Shown here in pieces: positions 38,531-49,900 of a stretch of DNA of 64,000 bases (the stretch's first letter is position 1; each line of letters opens with the position of its first letter). This stretch comes from Rhyacichthys aspro (lineage: Eukaryota; Chordata; Actinopteri; Gobiiformes; Rhyacichthyidae). The notes beneath the pieces were generated by a model that was not told the DNA's origin, did no database searches, and saw nothing but the letters and a program-made list of their open reading frames with translations. The position numbers were made by a program, and so were the translations under genes. The stretch is from NCBI GenBank assembly GCA_036850595.1, contig CM072151.1, positions 18,515,307-18,579,306 of the forward strand, read 5' to 3'.

Positions 38531-41014
38531 TAAAGTAGGAGTCAGTCACTGGTCAGGAACCGTTTCATCGGCATCTGAGCCGTTTGAGAGAAGAAGACAC
38601 ACAGAGCTCATTACCTGGAGATACGTTGGGCCACGAGCCAGAGACCATGTGTTAACCAACAGACAAGACCTGGTAATATTAGATCAGTACAGAAGGATAC
38701 TGAACAAACAAGACCACAGAGGCACGAAGCTGATGCAAAGCTTTTATTAAAGAGAGAAAGAGTTGACTACAGGCCTTTCCCAAAGACAAAGAAGAGATGA
38801 GACAACTCAACTACAGAGGGTCAAGCCGCTGCAGCCGATGGAAACGTCTCTGTTTGATTTCAGAGACAGCCCATCAGCAGCGAACGCGGGCATCATCTTT
38901 ATTTACTTTGGTAAAGACAAGTAAAAGATGCTAAGTCTTTGAGTGAGGTGAAAACCCGGCAACAGTCGTTCAATACTGTTCAGCCCAAGGCACTGGAACA
39001 AACGTGAAGAACAAAGACAGCACAGATACACTCGACAAATAAAAAAATCATTCCACAGCCTTTTGTTTGCATCTTCTTTGTACATCTAAGGTTCGACTTA
39101 GATGAGCTCCCACAGATATGTGTGATGGGTCCGAACAAACATAGACTTTAATACACAACAACTACAGCAATGGTCAAACTCTGCTCGCTGGGGAAGCTTT
39201 GTAAAATGTGCTGAAAGCCAGAATCATAAAACATGACAAATAATGATGACTTCAGAGGTTTTCAAACCCAAAAGTTTAAACGAAAATAATTATATATGTA
39301 GAAATACTTTGTGATGTTTCTTTTATTTTTTGGATGAAAACATATCTTTGTAGCTCCACTAAGTCACGAAACTACTGTTCATATGTGTATTATTGGCATA
39401 CAGATTGTTTGGATTATGAACATTTAATTTTTTAAAGCCAGAGCCAATTGAATGACATTAAATGGATGTTATCAGCCTTAATAAAAATGTGTTAAAGAAA
39501 CATTGTGCTTCTCCTGCATGCTTAGTGTCCTCTGTACAACTGGAGAAAGGGAGGTTATGGCACTTTTAATGGGTTCAATTTACCTTTAAAAGATTATTTT
39601 TCCAACAAAGACAAATGAAATAGTGTTATTTTTACACTTTTGAAAACATACTTTTGACTGATGTGCTCCATTTGGTTCAACTGTAAACTACAATATTTTA
39701 CACAATTGCCCTTGTTATTGTGTTACACTACAATAGCTGCAACAGTGTGTTTAGAATGACAAGGTTTCAACATGCAAAAGATGCATAAACTCTATTTTTA
39801 AAATAATATCAAAAAAGAAGGTAAAAGCAGCTGATCTTCACAACTAGGACTGATGCTCTGAGGCTGGCAACAGTAGTGGGATGTGTCCTGTATACTGGTG
39901 ACTGTAGGATGGAGAATGGTCTGTGCTTTACTGTGTTAAACACATATACGTGTAATAAAGGTAATTATTATGTTCCCTCACACTGTGGTTAGTGAGTGAG
40001 TCACTGTGCTCGTAGAGACTGAGTGTGCTGCGAGCCCAGAGAGTACACAGGACATAATGCTACTACCTGTTACTAGGCTACAGGGCCTTTCTGTGGACTC
40101 TTGAATTAGAAATAAAAAATAAGAGATTATTATTGAATTAAGTCACAGGTAGCACTTTCTAACCCCACTGTTAGCATATTAGCATCATCTTTGGAGACGT
40201 TACATGTGCTTGTGATTTCATTAGCGTGCACTTGTTGAATCAAAGATTGTCTTGAGCGCAGGACTTTAAAATCTTCACTATTAAAATTGTTTTTTTTTCT
40301 GCTTGTGTAAGCAGGTCAGAGGGCTACGTAACTACCTTTAACATCTCTACATCAGACCCTAAAACCTCTGCAGCTAGAAGCCTAGCAACATTCCACATAA
40401 TAGTATATGGAGGCTTTTTTTGCACTGTTGCCTAACAACTGGTAATTAGGTAAGGTACTGCATTTCATGTGGTTCAAAGAAAGGTTTTACAAAAGTGCCT
40501 CATGGCATGGCTAGTATGTGACTTGAACAATATAGAAGTAGCTTAATGAGAACACAAATCATATAGATCTGTACTTTTCTTTTCATTGAGCTACTTACAA
40601 TATAAATGTCTGTAAAAGTGTCTGAAAGTTGTCTCTGATTTGTCATGACACATTTCTCCTCAGCAGCGACTATTTTGTTGGATTTTGTTACTGACCCGTG
40701 AACTAGATGTCTAAAATATGCGCTCCAAATATTGATAGAAAATGTCCTGAGGATGTGGAGTTTGGGTTTGGTAACCTCGTGGAGAAGCAGCCTTGGCTCA
40801 CTGGAGCTGCAGGCACACAGTGAGTGATGGCTGTCTGTGTCTGTACAGACTGTACAAAACAAATGGTCCAAGCAGTGGCCACCTTCTCACCTTCAGGAAA
40901 CACTAAAACACAGCTCCCACTGTCAGACAGAACTGTGTTTTTGGGAAGTGGATTTACTTTTTAAGATTGAATTGGTATTTGGATATTTAGTGTCTAACAA
41001 ATAGCAGCTGCAAA

Positions 41015-42684
41015 AAGAGTTCAAAGGCTTTGCACAGTTTATTACAAAGTGTTTCCCGTCTGCAGAGTTAGACTTAGTACAATAGTTTGAATTTCTTTTT
41101 AGCTGTAAAAACATATAATCACATCTTAATCTTCCCAGAATATGGTGATGTCATACAATCACCTGCTTTGTAAATATCCACAGATAAAATATATGCAGAA
41201 ATATGCACCAAGCAATACATTTTGTTGTTGTTGACTACTGCTGGCATATATTAAACTAAATCAAATGAAAGAACAGAGACCTTCTGGTCCATGGATCTAA
41301 AATGTAATATAATCTTTAATTCCAAAAGTTCGTATGGTCCCTTATTCACCTAAAACCCATGAACACACACTAAAATCCATAGAGACATGCACTGTTCACT
41401 TTACCATCACAAGGACGATTATAAGGACACTTCTGCTTGAATCTGTACAGGGAAAATATATCCTTATTCATTTTTTGATATAAAGTGTCGCTGCACTAAG
41501 CTTTAGGAATTGCATAGCCGTGTTAAATGTGTCGCTTGTATGACTGCGAACTAATGCTTGTATTAAATGATTGTGATTTCTCAGTTTGTGTCGAAGTAAA
41601 CTCTGGAGGAAATGGAAAAAGAAGAGTGTGTTAAAGGGATCCAGCAGCTGTGGTGACTGCCTTTTGACACTGATAGTAGCTGTTATTGTATTCCCTGTGG
41701 TCCCAATCTCTGCTAACGCTGTTCATTAGAGTCAAATACAATAGTGAGGTGACAGATTCAGCTCTTTGGTGTTTCCGTTCTATTATTTCACTAAAATAAT
41801 GTAAATGGAGGTTGTTAAAAACATGCCCTTGTTTTTTGAAATGCTGCTCAAACTCCAGTCACACACACGCGTGACTTCACCTGCAGGGCACATGTGTCAA
41901 ACATTTGGCATGTTTTTGCACAAGTCACACTGTGTCTATTTTAGATCACAGCCTGGAAAATTTGGGCTTGTGCTCGCAAATGTGTATCTGAACCAAAGAT
42001 GGATGAAACGGGGAGAAAGAGGTGGATGTGAGATTGTAATACTGAGGGCGCATGTGTTTATCACTGCTTCAGACTGATTTAACAGAACAATAGACAGATG
42101 GTTACTTCTGTTTAGCTGAGTAGAGTATATATACTAAGAATACAATGGCCCCCCTTCAGACCTGGCGATAAATTCTGGACAGACAGATCGGATCTAATGT
42201 GGCCAGCTTAAAAGCCTGTTTAGGACGTGTTCTAAATGGGATCTGCAAGCTTCTAAAGAGGCATGGTGTTGTATTCACGTTCTTCATTACATAGCTTATG
42301 ATGAAGAGGACCATGTGAGAGGCAGAGGCGTCCACACGCACCAGACCATGATCATTAATGAAGTGTTTTACATTAGAGACAAAAGTTGTACCGCAGACGT
42401 TGATGGTTTGACACAACAGAGAGTAAAGTGCTTAATGTTATACACTAAAATTACTTATTCACTCATAAATTCACTCTCAGTACGATCAAGGCAATGAAAG
42501 AAAACACAAGCGGACAGGAGTTTTGACAAGGAGCTAATCTAGTTTTACAGATGAGAGGGAAAAGTGAGAACAGAAGGCAGATGTAGTCAAGCTGGCCACA
42601 TGTTTCTATATAGAGAGAGGACACATTGAAAGGCAAGGTCTGAAGGGGGTGTGAAGTGGTCACAGTGGAGAGGAGAGTGTGGGT
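41015..42684 (-). other. lpp: Probable lpp 3' UTR
   Basis: This is sequence downstream of the lpp stop on the minus strand. Reading away from the stop, the first canonical AATAAA on the minus strand is at 41038-41043, about 1.64 kb downstream, followed by a T-rich/GT-rich stretch (ctctttttg, tttgttag). An ATTAAA variant occurs earlier at 41315-41320. The 3' UTR could therefore be about 1.4 to 1.7 kb, but longer forms are possible. Only the signals are seen; the end is inferred. Confidence 0.4.
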
Positions 42685-42813
42685 TCAGAGGTCGGTGGTG
42701 GCCTTGGCGGTCAGGGCCTGGATGCGGCTGGTGTTACAGTTCTTGCAGAGGACGTGTCCGTCCAGAGGGTAGCAGCCCTGGTTATCCCCCTCAGACAGCA
42801 GGGAGCCACAGTC
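42685..42813 (-). CDS. lpp: lpp last coding exon: second half of LIM3 and C-terminal tail
   Basis: LPP is a zyxin-family scaffold at focal adhesions and cell contacts that also shuttles to the nucleus. This exon follows the acceptor gtcctgcag and encodes 42 residues, DCGSLLSEGDNQGCYPLDGH then VLCKNCNTSRIQALTAKATTDL, and the stop TGA at 42685-42687. It supplies the second zinc site of LIM3, together with the cysteines of DC and CKNC. The four-residue end TTDL is a class I PDZ ligand, as in mammalian LPP, where the STDL end binds Scribble. The ending ALTAKATTDL and the LIM3 text match LPP rather than zyxin or TRIP6. The phase-0 border fits the preceding exon. Confidence 0.96.
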   Translation of the reverse strand, partial: DCGSLLSEGDNQGCYPLDGHVLCKNCNTSRIQALTAKATTDL

Positions 42814-44189
42814 CTGCAGGACACAGATACACACTTAAGTCCACATATGGACATTAGCTTCGCTTTCTGATCAGTCACAACACTCGCACACGGGCAAGAC
42901 TGGAGCCCTGACAAATGTCTGGAGGCTACTGCAGAAAAGTCTGGAAGAAGAGCCTGAAGAGTTGGGTTTGAAACAGCTAAGAACATACACATTTTACATT
43001 TCCTGTAATCACAGACCAAGAGTGCGCTTGAATGTGCAAACTAATGCGCTACTCCTTAGTTTAAGTGAGAAAATGCATTCAGCAAGCAGTGAAGGCTCAG
43101 TTGGCCACTTATCCACACTCATCAGTTGGTGTTATTAACTACATAACTACAACAGCAGAGGAATATAAAAAACAACTCCACATTTGATGCAACATAAGGA
43201 AATGTCTAAAAACAGAAGTGTGTTACGCAGATGCTCCATGAATCGAAACAGGTCAGAGGAAATTGACAGGTTGTAATGTTTCAATGCTTATTTCTAGATG
43301 AGGAAATGTGCCAGTTAAAATTAGCTGAAGATGAATGTTGAGTGTCACTCAAACACATAGTTTTGACATTGTTCCTGTGTGTGCTGTACATCAAGATTCA
43401 ATTTCATACACAGCCAAAGATGTGCCTAAAAGTCATAGTCAAACCTGAAAATGCTGGAGAAGTGAAGAAAGTGAAGAGTTTGTCCATATGGTGTGTTTCT
43501 CTTCTTTCATAGAGGGATGAGTCACGGCTGACTCTTTGTGAGCTGCTGCTGTTGAAACTAATCGTGCTCTTCTTTGTTTTCATTGAGCTAAACACCATGC
43601 CTTTCAGGACATTGTGATTCAAGTGGTGTGAGGGAACGCTTTCCACAGTTACACTAGTTCTTCTGAATAGATCCGTAGCCACAGAAGTTGAAATGTATTC
43701 ATTAAACAATATATCATCATAAAACCTAAAGGAAACTATTTGCTACAAGCTAATATTTCCATGTGTGTGTTTGGACCGTAATCATCCTTCTCTTTCTCAC
43801 GCACACATTTTAATTTACAATGCCTCACATCTCTGTGGTGAAGAAACCCTGTCTTCAGCTGAACTAATCTGCTTTGCTTTCCTTTGACCTTTACATCTGC
43901 CAAACGCTGTGTGTACTCACACGGGCACCGCTCTCTGACAATGTGACAAGTTACTTCCCTTCAGCCGAGCGGCCTAATGTCTCAGCGCTCTGACTGATGG
44001 CTTACTACCATGAACTTTGCTGAGGAGGAATGGGAAGCTATTCTAAAGCAGGTACAAGAGAAATGACTCACTGTGCTGTCTGAGAGGTGACTGATGGAGA
44101 AGACCACGGTGGTGCCTGTCACCTGTTACACAACGCCACCTGGAGCGGCTACACCTCACACTGTAGAATAAAGAGACGAGCGCACGTAC
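42814..44189 (-). other. lpp: lpp intron within LIM3
   Basis: A phase-0 intron of 1.38 kb splitting LIM3 after CYRCE. The donor is gtacgt and the acceptor tcctgcag. No exon, transposon or long repeat was recognised inside; minus-strand frames such as 43404-43709 look like chance. Confidence 0.9.
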
Positions 44190-44310
44190 CTCGCAGCGGT
44201 AACACTGCACGTGGAAGTCACGGTCCAGGGCCACGATGCGCACCGTCTCCTCTTGCCCCGGGGCCGGCATGATGGGCTCATGGCACACACAGCAGCGCGG
44301 GGCAAACTTC
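44190..44310 (-). CDS. lpp: lpp exon: first half of LIM3
   Basis: A 121-nt exon (one base plus 40 codons) with acceptor cttttgcag and donor gtacgt. The peptide is KFAPRCCVCHEPIMPAPGQE then ETVRIVALDRDFHVQCYRCE. The zinc ligands of the first LIM3 finger (C-x2-C, then H-x2-C-x2-C) are intact. The PIMPAPGQEETVRIVALDRDFHV run is characteristic of LPP and its close relatives. The exon starts with the last base of a Lys codon shared with the LIM2 exon (AA|G), giving HKKFAP across the junction. Confidence 0.96.
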
Positions 44311-45825
44311 CTGCAAAAGCAAACAAAACAGGAATTCTATTTATGTCACTACTCAGCCCTGGAAGTACAAAGAAAAGAGGGCACACTGAGATAAATTAGA
44401 ATTGCTTTTCAACTAACTTAAATGTGTATTTATGTATTTTAGAGCTAAATCTTGGCTGCCTTTAACAATAAGTCTGCATGTTATCAGGTCAGATTTCTAG
44501 TCTAGACTTTGCTCCATTACTGCATCACACCACGTTTGCACATTTTATATTTTATTTTATTTCCTTTCTTTTCATTGTTGTAATCCTTGCCTGACACCGT
44601 TAACACTAATTTAAAAGCACTTTTAACTTTCTTGGTTTGTTTATAGTGTAAGAGTTTGTGTTTACAATTGTACAGCACATTTTCACAACTTCCTACAGTG
44701 AACTAACTGAGCACTCATGTCACATTCATTTTTGGGTTTTTTTACACTCGATCTAGATTCTGTGGATACCTGCACACCTCACCTTTAAACAACTAGTGTC
44801 ATGGCTTTAAAAAGTGGTTGTAGGTAGCCCAATGTGACCAGATCTAAGATTTGTTGGTCCAGAAACTCTTTTGCTCTTCTCGACTCCCCTCAGGTCAACA
44901 GTTCTCATGAAGACCCACTGTCTCACATGTAGTAAATAAGTGACAATGGCTTTAAACCTCATAAAAAGTAAAAAATGAGAGTATCATGCACAACCATCAA
45001 AGTAAAAAATGGACAGAAATATTGAAAAAGGGTCTTTGTGATAATAATAAGGTCGGGCAGATGGTTTGTTTATCGGTTTGTTTAAATCACGTGCATGTTT
45101 AGTTGAGGAATCTGGGAGTGAGTGGACTCCATTGCGCTACAGAAAGAATAAAAGGCTTGTGCTGCTAAACTGTTCCTCGACAAAAAGGCCTGCGCTCCTG
45201 GGGTCACACTTGTCATGTGGAATTAAACAACGGCCCAGTGCAGCTACTACACAGAGCCCGGGCTGTGCACTCTTTGCTTCTGTTCCTCTTCTGGTCACTG
45301 AGTAAAGGCACGCTTCTGGGAAAGTAGGGATTGCGAAACTGAAATGTGACACAATGACAGGAATTTACTTTTTTACTTTTGATATAGTACAGATATGAGC
45401 CTGTATTTCCCACAATATGACCGCAAAGATCCTGTATCAGTTTGACGGAACAGATTGTGAAAGGTCACTGATGGATTTGGATGGTCCCTTAAAGAAGTGG
45501 ACAAGCTATAAACATGTTTATTTTTGTCTCCTGGTTTTTTTCTGATGAACTGGAGGCTGGTTGTTAATCAAGCTAATTACGCTAGCTTTGCACACTGATT
45601 TTGCTGTAAATGAGCCAAAAACAAACAAACAAACAAAAGAACAATACTTTTATGGATTATGGAGCTATTTGTCGAAAAAACAACAATGATGTGAACATAA
45701 TTCTAGCTGTAACATCATCTAAATACATACAGTCAGTTTCCAAATACAGTGTTAAATCTAAATTAACAGCAGATGGAGCTGCCCAACTCCGAGCCGGTGT
45801 TAAATGGAGTGTTGAGGGAGCGTAC
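44311..45825 (-). other. lpp: lpp intron between LIM2 and LIM3 exons
   Basis: A phase-2 intron of 1.5 kb with a gtacgc donor and ttttgcag acceptor. I see no other features; the two-strand open frames around 45066-45413 have no recognisable domain. An (AAAC)n-like patch is at 45619-45638. Confidence 0.9.
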
Positions 45826-46004
45826 TTGTGGAAGTCCTCGATGCAGTGGATGTGGTTGGATGCGTCTACGGTGAAGGGGATGCCGTCCAGGCTGCGGTGG
45901 CACACCACGCAGGTGAAGCAGTGAGGGTGGTAGGCTTTACCTGTGGCCCTCAGGATGCGCTCCATGATGGGCTTACTGCAGATGGTGCAGGTCTCCAGGG
46001 TGTT
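45826..46004 (-). CDS. lpp: lpp exon: LIM2 domain
   Basis: A 179-nt exon (59 codons plus two bases) after the acceptor gtgtgcag, ending at a gtacgc donor. The peptide starts NTLETCTICSKPIMERILRA and continues TGKAYHPHCFTCVVCHRSLD, then GIPFTVDASNHIHCIEDFH. It forms a complete LIM domain: C-x2-C, H-x2-C, C-x2-C and C-x2-D. The text is almost that of vertebrate LPP over the whole domain (PIMERILRATGKAYHP, HRSLDGIPFTVDA). LIM2 and its neighbours mediate targeting to focal adhesions in the family. The start is at a codon border, matching the phase-0 end of the LIM1 exon. Confidence 0.97.
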
Positions 46005-46419
46005 CTGCACACAAAAACACACACCCACACGTTTATGTAACAAACCTGATGATGAATGTAGCCGTTCTGATGATTCATTTCTAAGGCCCTTTGAGCGCTT
46101 GTTTACAATTAGCACTGAGCTTAACAATCGGAAGCACAGAAAGATTTGGAGAAGTTTCCCTGCAGTGATGGGCTCATGAGGGGTGAGGTCTGTGTAGCCA
46201 GCCCTTTACTTCAGGTTGCTGCCAGGGCATTACTACTCACGCGTGTGCAACAAAATAAATGTGCACAGACCTTTAGCGATGCTGTCCTCATATGCTCTGG
46301 AGCTGAAGGAATCTGATTAGCAGTCCTCTCCAAACACAAACAGTCATTTTTCAGCAGCCCTCACCACACTCCATCCTCCGTATGCAGAGTGCGAGCAGTA
46401 AATATTTCCACTTTGTGAT

Positions 46420-46960
46420 GACTGCAGGTCTTCTGCAGCCAGGCGTCTGGGCACGCGGCCCACAGAGAGACGTGGCGGCCGCCTGCCTCTGACTTATCTG
46501 TGGCATCTCTCTTCTTAATATCTGCCATGAGATGCCATTTGTTATTTCAATATTTCATAAAGCCTCTCTAAACAGCAATGCAATTACGGGGGCTGGGATA
46601 TATCACACGGAGGTGATGGATGTGAGGCCTGATGTAGCGCTCTGTGAGCTGATGGCTCGCCTGTCGCTGCCTCTTCTGGCGCAGGCTTTTCCTGGATCTC
46701 TGTTCTGTGTCTGTGCTCTGTGCGCTTGGCTGGACTAAAGCCTGCACGCTTCAGCTGCTCCCATTGGCTCTCACTGTAATAGCAAGCTGCCTCAGTGTTT
46801 CCAAACACGGCTCGGCTGTGTAGCAACACTGCGCTGCGTCATGCGCTCTCGAATTCACCGCTGGGCCCAGCAGTTAAGTGTGACACTCCAGTGACCGCCA
46901 GTCGAGGTAAACTCCCAGGGGTCTTAGTCGGGTCAGAGCAGTGACATTTAAGAGCTCCAG
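46420..46960. promoter_or_regulatory. lpp: Candidate conserved non-coding element in lpp intron
   Basis: Raised GC and CpG (cgcggcccacagagagacgtggcggccgcc near 46453-46483) next to an AT-rich core with homeodomain-like words (tcttaatatctgcc, catttgttatttcaatatttcataaag, atgcaattac). The open frames on both strands (46532-46738 plus, 46584-46829 minus) cancel as coding evidence. The regulatory call is inference from texture. Confidence 0.25.
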
Positions 46961-49900
46961 CCGTGACTAGAAATAACTACAGACTGTTAAACAAAGGAAA
47001 ACACTTAATCCGTCATTTATTGAGCATGAATCCTATTTTTATTTACAAACACACTTTAAGGTCTTGAATAATAAGCTGTGAGGTTATAGGTAAAGTTTTA
47101 TATTTCATTCATTTTATAAATAACTGAATCATGATGGATTAAGTATTTACTAATAATGGATTGACTAATTCTTAATAGCATGTAGTTGTATTAAAACAAT
47201 GTACAAATATTTTTATAATTTTAGTTTAAGTTTAGCTTACGTTCAATCTTGAATATTGACTAAGACTGAGAACTGAGAATTAAGACTAATTATTATTTTT
47301 ATGCAGCTGTTTGTGGGGATGTAGAAGAACATGGACCATCACCTGCTTGCTGTGATATAGCAACACATCTCCACTCTGCATCGTATGGCATATTACACAA
47401 GACAAAATCTGAAATAATTCTGGGCTTGATCTTTAAACCGCTCCGAGATTTTCATGCGGTTTAAGAGACTCTGGGAACAAATTAAATTAACTTTTTTTTT
47501 GCAGCCAATTATCCACTATGCGTGCCACTGGTTCTTTTATGCATCCTGTTTGTTACTGGTTTAAGTGTGAGCATGACTAAGAGTGATGTAACCGAGGCGG
47601 TCAAGTGTCAGCAGAAGGTAATGGGGCCAGAGCAGAGAGCGGAGGATTTTTAACTCGGGGCCTTTTCAGAAGTGCTCTGAAACACGTCTGTTTCTTCAAA
47701 GCACTCCTTGAGAGGCATTATTTCATGAAAAGCAATGTGTGTAGACAAGCTCAGCATTCTCTTGTTTTTTTTTTTCCCTTTCCCCTTCAAGACGGTAATA
47801 GAAATAAACATTATTCCCAGGGCAACATTTGTGTATAAACAATGTCCATATTGCGATGGTGCTGGATCCTGGAAGTGGAATAAAGCCTTTAATGAGCTGG
47901 CTGCTCTGCGCCCCTGAGGTTTGCCTCACACACTCGCTCACAGAGAGGGGCAGCGGCAGAAGCAGGCACTTCATTTGCAACCTGAGAGTGTGGGGAGAAA
48001 GTGGGGCCAGGCAGCGCTAAAGCATCTTCAAGTCTTACTCATCATGCGCGCGCTTCCACTTACTTATTCTCATCTGCCCTTCATGTGGGAATACCTTGCC
48101 CTTGTTTAGCTTAACTAGAGCATATGATTCCACACACACACACTTCCTGCGGGCCATTGTAATGAGTACAGTACTCAAAAGACAAAATTTCCTCTTCTCT
48201 TCCTCTCTCGTGCTAAGATTCTATGACCTCAATTCGTTCAGTGCGCTGCGAATTGGCTCGCTTCAGTCATGACCGCTTCCGTTTGGTTTTAGGTAACACT
48301 TAGCATTTATTAGCTCAGTTACACTGCAGCGCTCTGATGTCTGAACTCAAAACACACAGCTTGGGTCCACGCTCGGCCCCGCAGCTGCACACACACACAC
48401 GCTTTGGAGAATTTGGCATAAATCACTGGCTGCCCTCTGTCAGAGCTCCGGAGCCGGTTGCCACTAGAGGGCTGTGTTCGTCTGCACATGTGCGGGTTTC
48501 TGCTTTTCCCCCTTCGCTAAATGTGATGTATTCAAGCATATGTATTCTTTTTTTGCCTCCTCCCTCATACATTTCTCTAAGTGTTTGCCCAGAAGGCTAA
48601 ACAAATGTCTAGGCAGATGAGGTGAAGTGAATTTAGGTCAGACAGCCTCTTGCTGAACTGAGGGTGAGTGAGAGTGTTGGAGTCAATAGTGGCCCCTTTT
48701 TTCTTACAAGAAGTCATTTCTTACAAAGTGCACGGACTCCGGTTCTCGCAGATACCCACCGTTTAGCGGCGAGCGCCTAAACACTGTTTGACACGGCTGC
48801 CTGTGGGAATGAGCAGAGAGAAGGCAAACAAAGCATGTAACGGAGAGCTAAGAGGTCCCATGTGCCACTTTGAACAAGAGACGCATAAACAAACACATGA
48901 AAGGAGCCACTTCACTCAGTCTCAACATAAATCAGACTCATTGTATAGATTGTAAGTCTGGGCACATTCAGAAAAAAAAAACTCGGAATAATTCAACTCG
49001 AAGGATTCTTGCAGACTTGATTGTTAATCACATTTGAATAATTGTACTTTTTAAATGACTAGGCTTTTGTTTACAGTTTCATTTTGTTTTAATCTTTCTA
49101 AAAACTAAACAAATACATCTTATTTCTTACAATTTGGACTATTTTATTTTTTATTTTGATGTATTCCAGCTTTCAGTTATTAGACACATAAATTATGATA
49201 TTAATACTAGCTGTATGTGTGTGTACAGTATGTGTGTGCATTAGTGATCAATATCGTCTGTAAATATCCCACTGTGCAAGCTTGCAATTTTACATTTACA
49301 CTTCCTGAACATCTCCTGTATCATAAAATAAAATAATAAATCATCTATTCTAATCAAAGCATGTAATATAGTTCGTGTAGCTGAGTTGCAGTGATATCAA
49401 AGCCACTGGAGCACACATCTAAATAAGATCTGATCCACTGAAGTAAGGACAAGTACTGAATGTGCTGCCGTCGTGTGCAACAGGATCTGACTGTACCATC
49501 AGAGCAGTGCAGGGTTTACCTTACAGTGAGTAAGATACTGGTCATGAACAGTCAAACAGCGCAGCTTTTCCTCAGGGAAGCTGGCTTTTAGGTTGAATCA
49601 ACCTCGACGAGCAGCCTCTTTCACTGCCGTCTGATGTGGCTCGATCAGGCTCGACGGCAAATGTGCCACCTGCAACAGGAAGGACTTGAAATGAACCAAA
49701 TTAGAGCCAAACGTGACAGGAAGGATGTGGCTCAGTTTTTACATGAGAAATGATTAATAAGAGTAATTCAGTGACTGAGTAAAATCTGTAACTGATTCAT
49801 TTATTGACATCCACTGTAAGATTTGGATAGATCAGCCATAAGGACATGCATTTTCTCTCTTTTGCATAGAAGTAATATTTGTGACAATATGTGAAACAGC

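Larger units (their letters stand above)
33090..41020. other. Intergenic, tprg1-lpp interval, right part
   Basis: No supportable exon. Two stretches, 36000-36700 and 38200-38520, differ from the AT-rich background and look like conserved non-coding DNA; they are listed separately. A (CA)8 tract is at 36637-36652. The right end may still be lpp 3' UTR, because vertebrate LPP transcripts can have very long 3' UTRs. The minus-strand open frame at 40500-40871 (123 codons) has no recognisable domain and falls in that zone. Confidence 0.45.

Noticed and set aside
40500..40871. 123-codon minus-strand frame near the lpp 3' end
   Set aside because: No known domain. It lies downstream of the lpp stop, probably in or after the 3' UTR; no acceptor joins it to lpp.
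49643..49675. tgccgtc...gacggca inverted words as a possible hairpin RNA
   Set aside because: The stem is only 7-8 bp around a long imperfect loop; no microRNA-like precursor is seen. I also found no mir-28-like sequence, which in mammals lies in an LPP intron.
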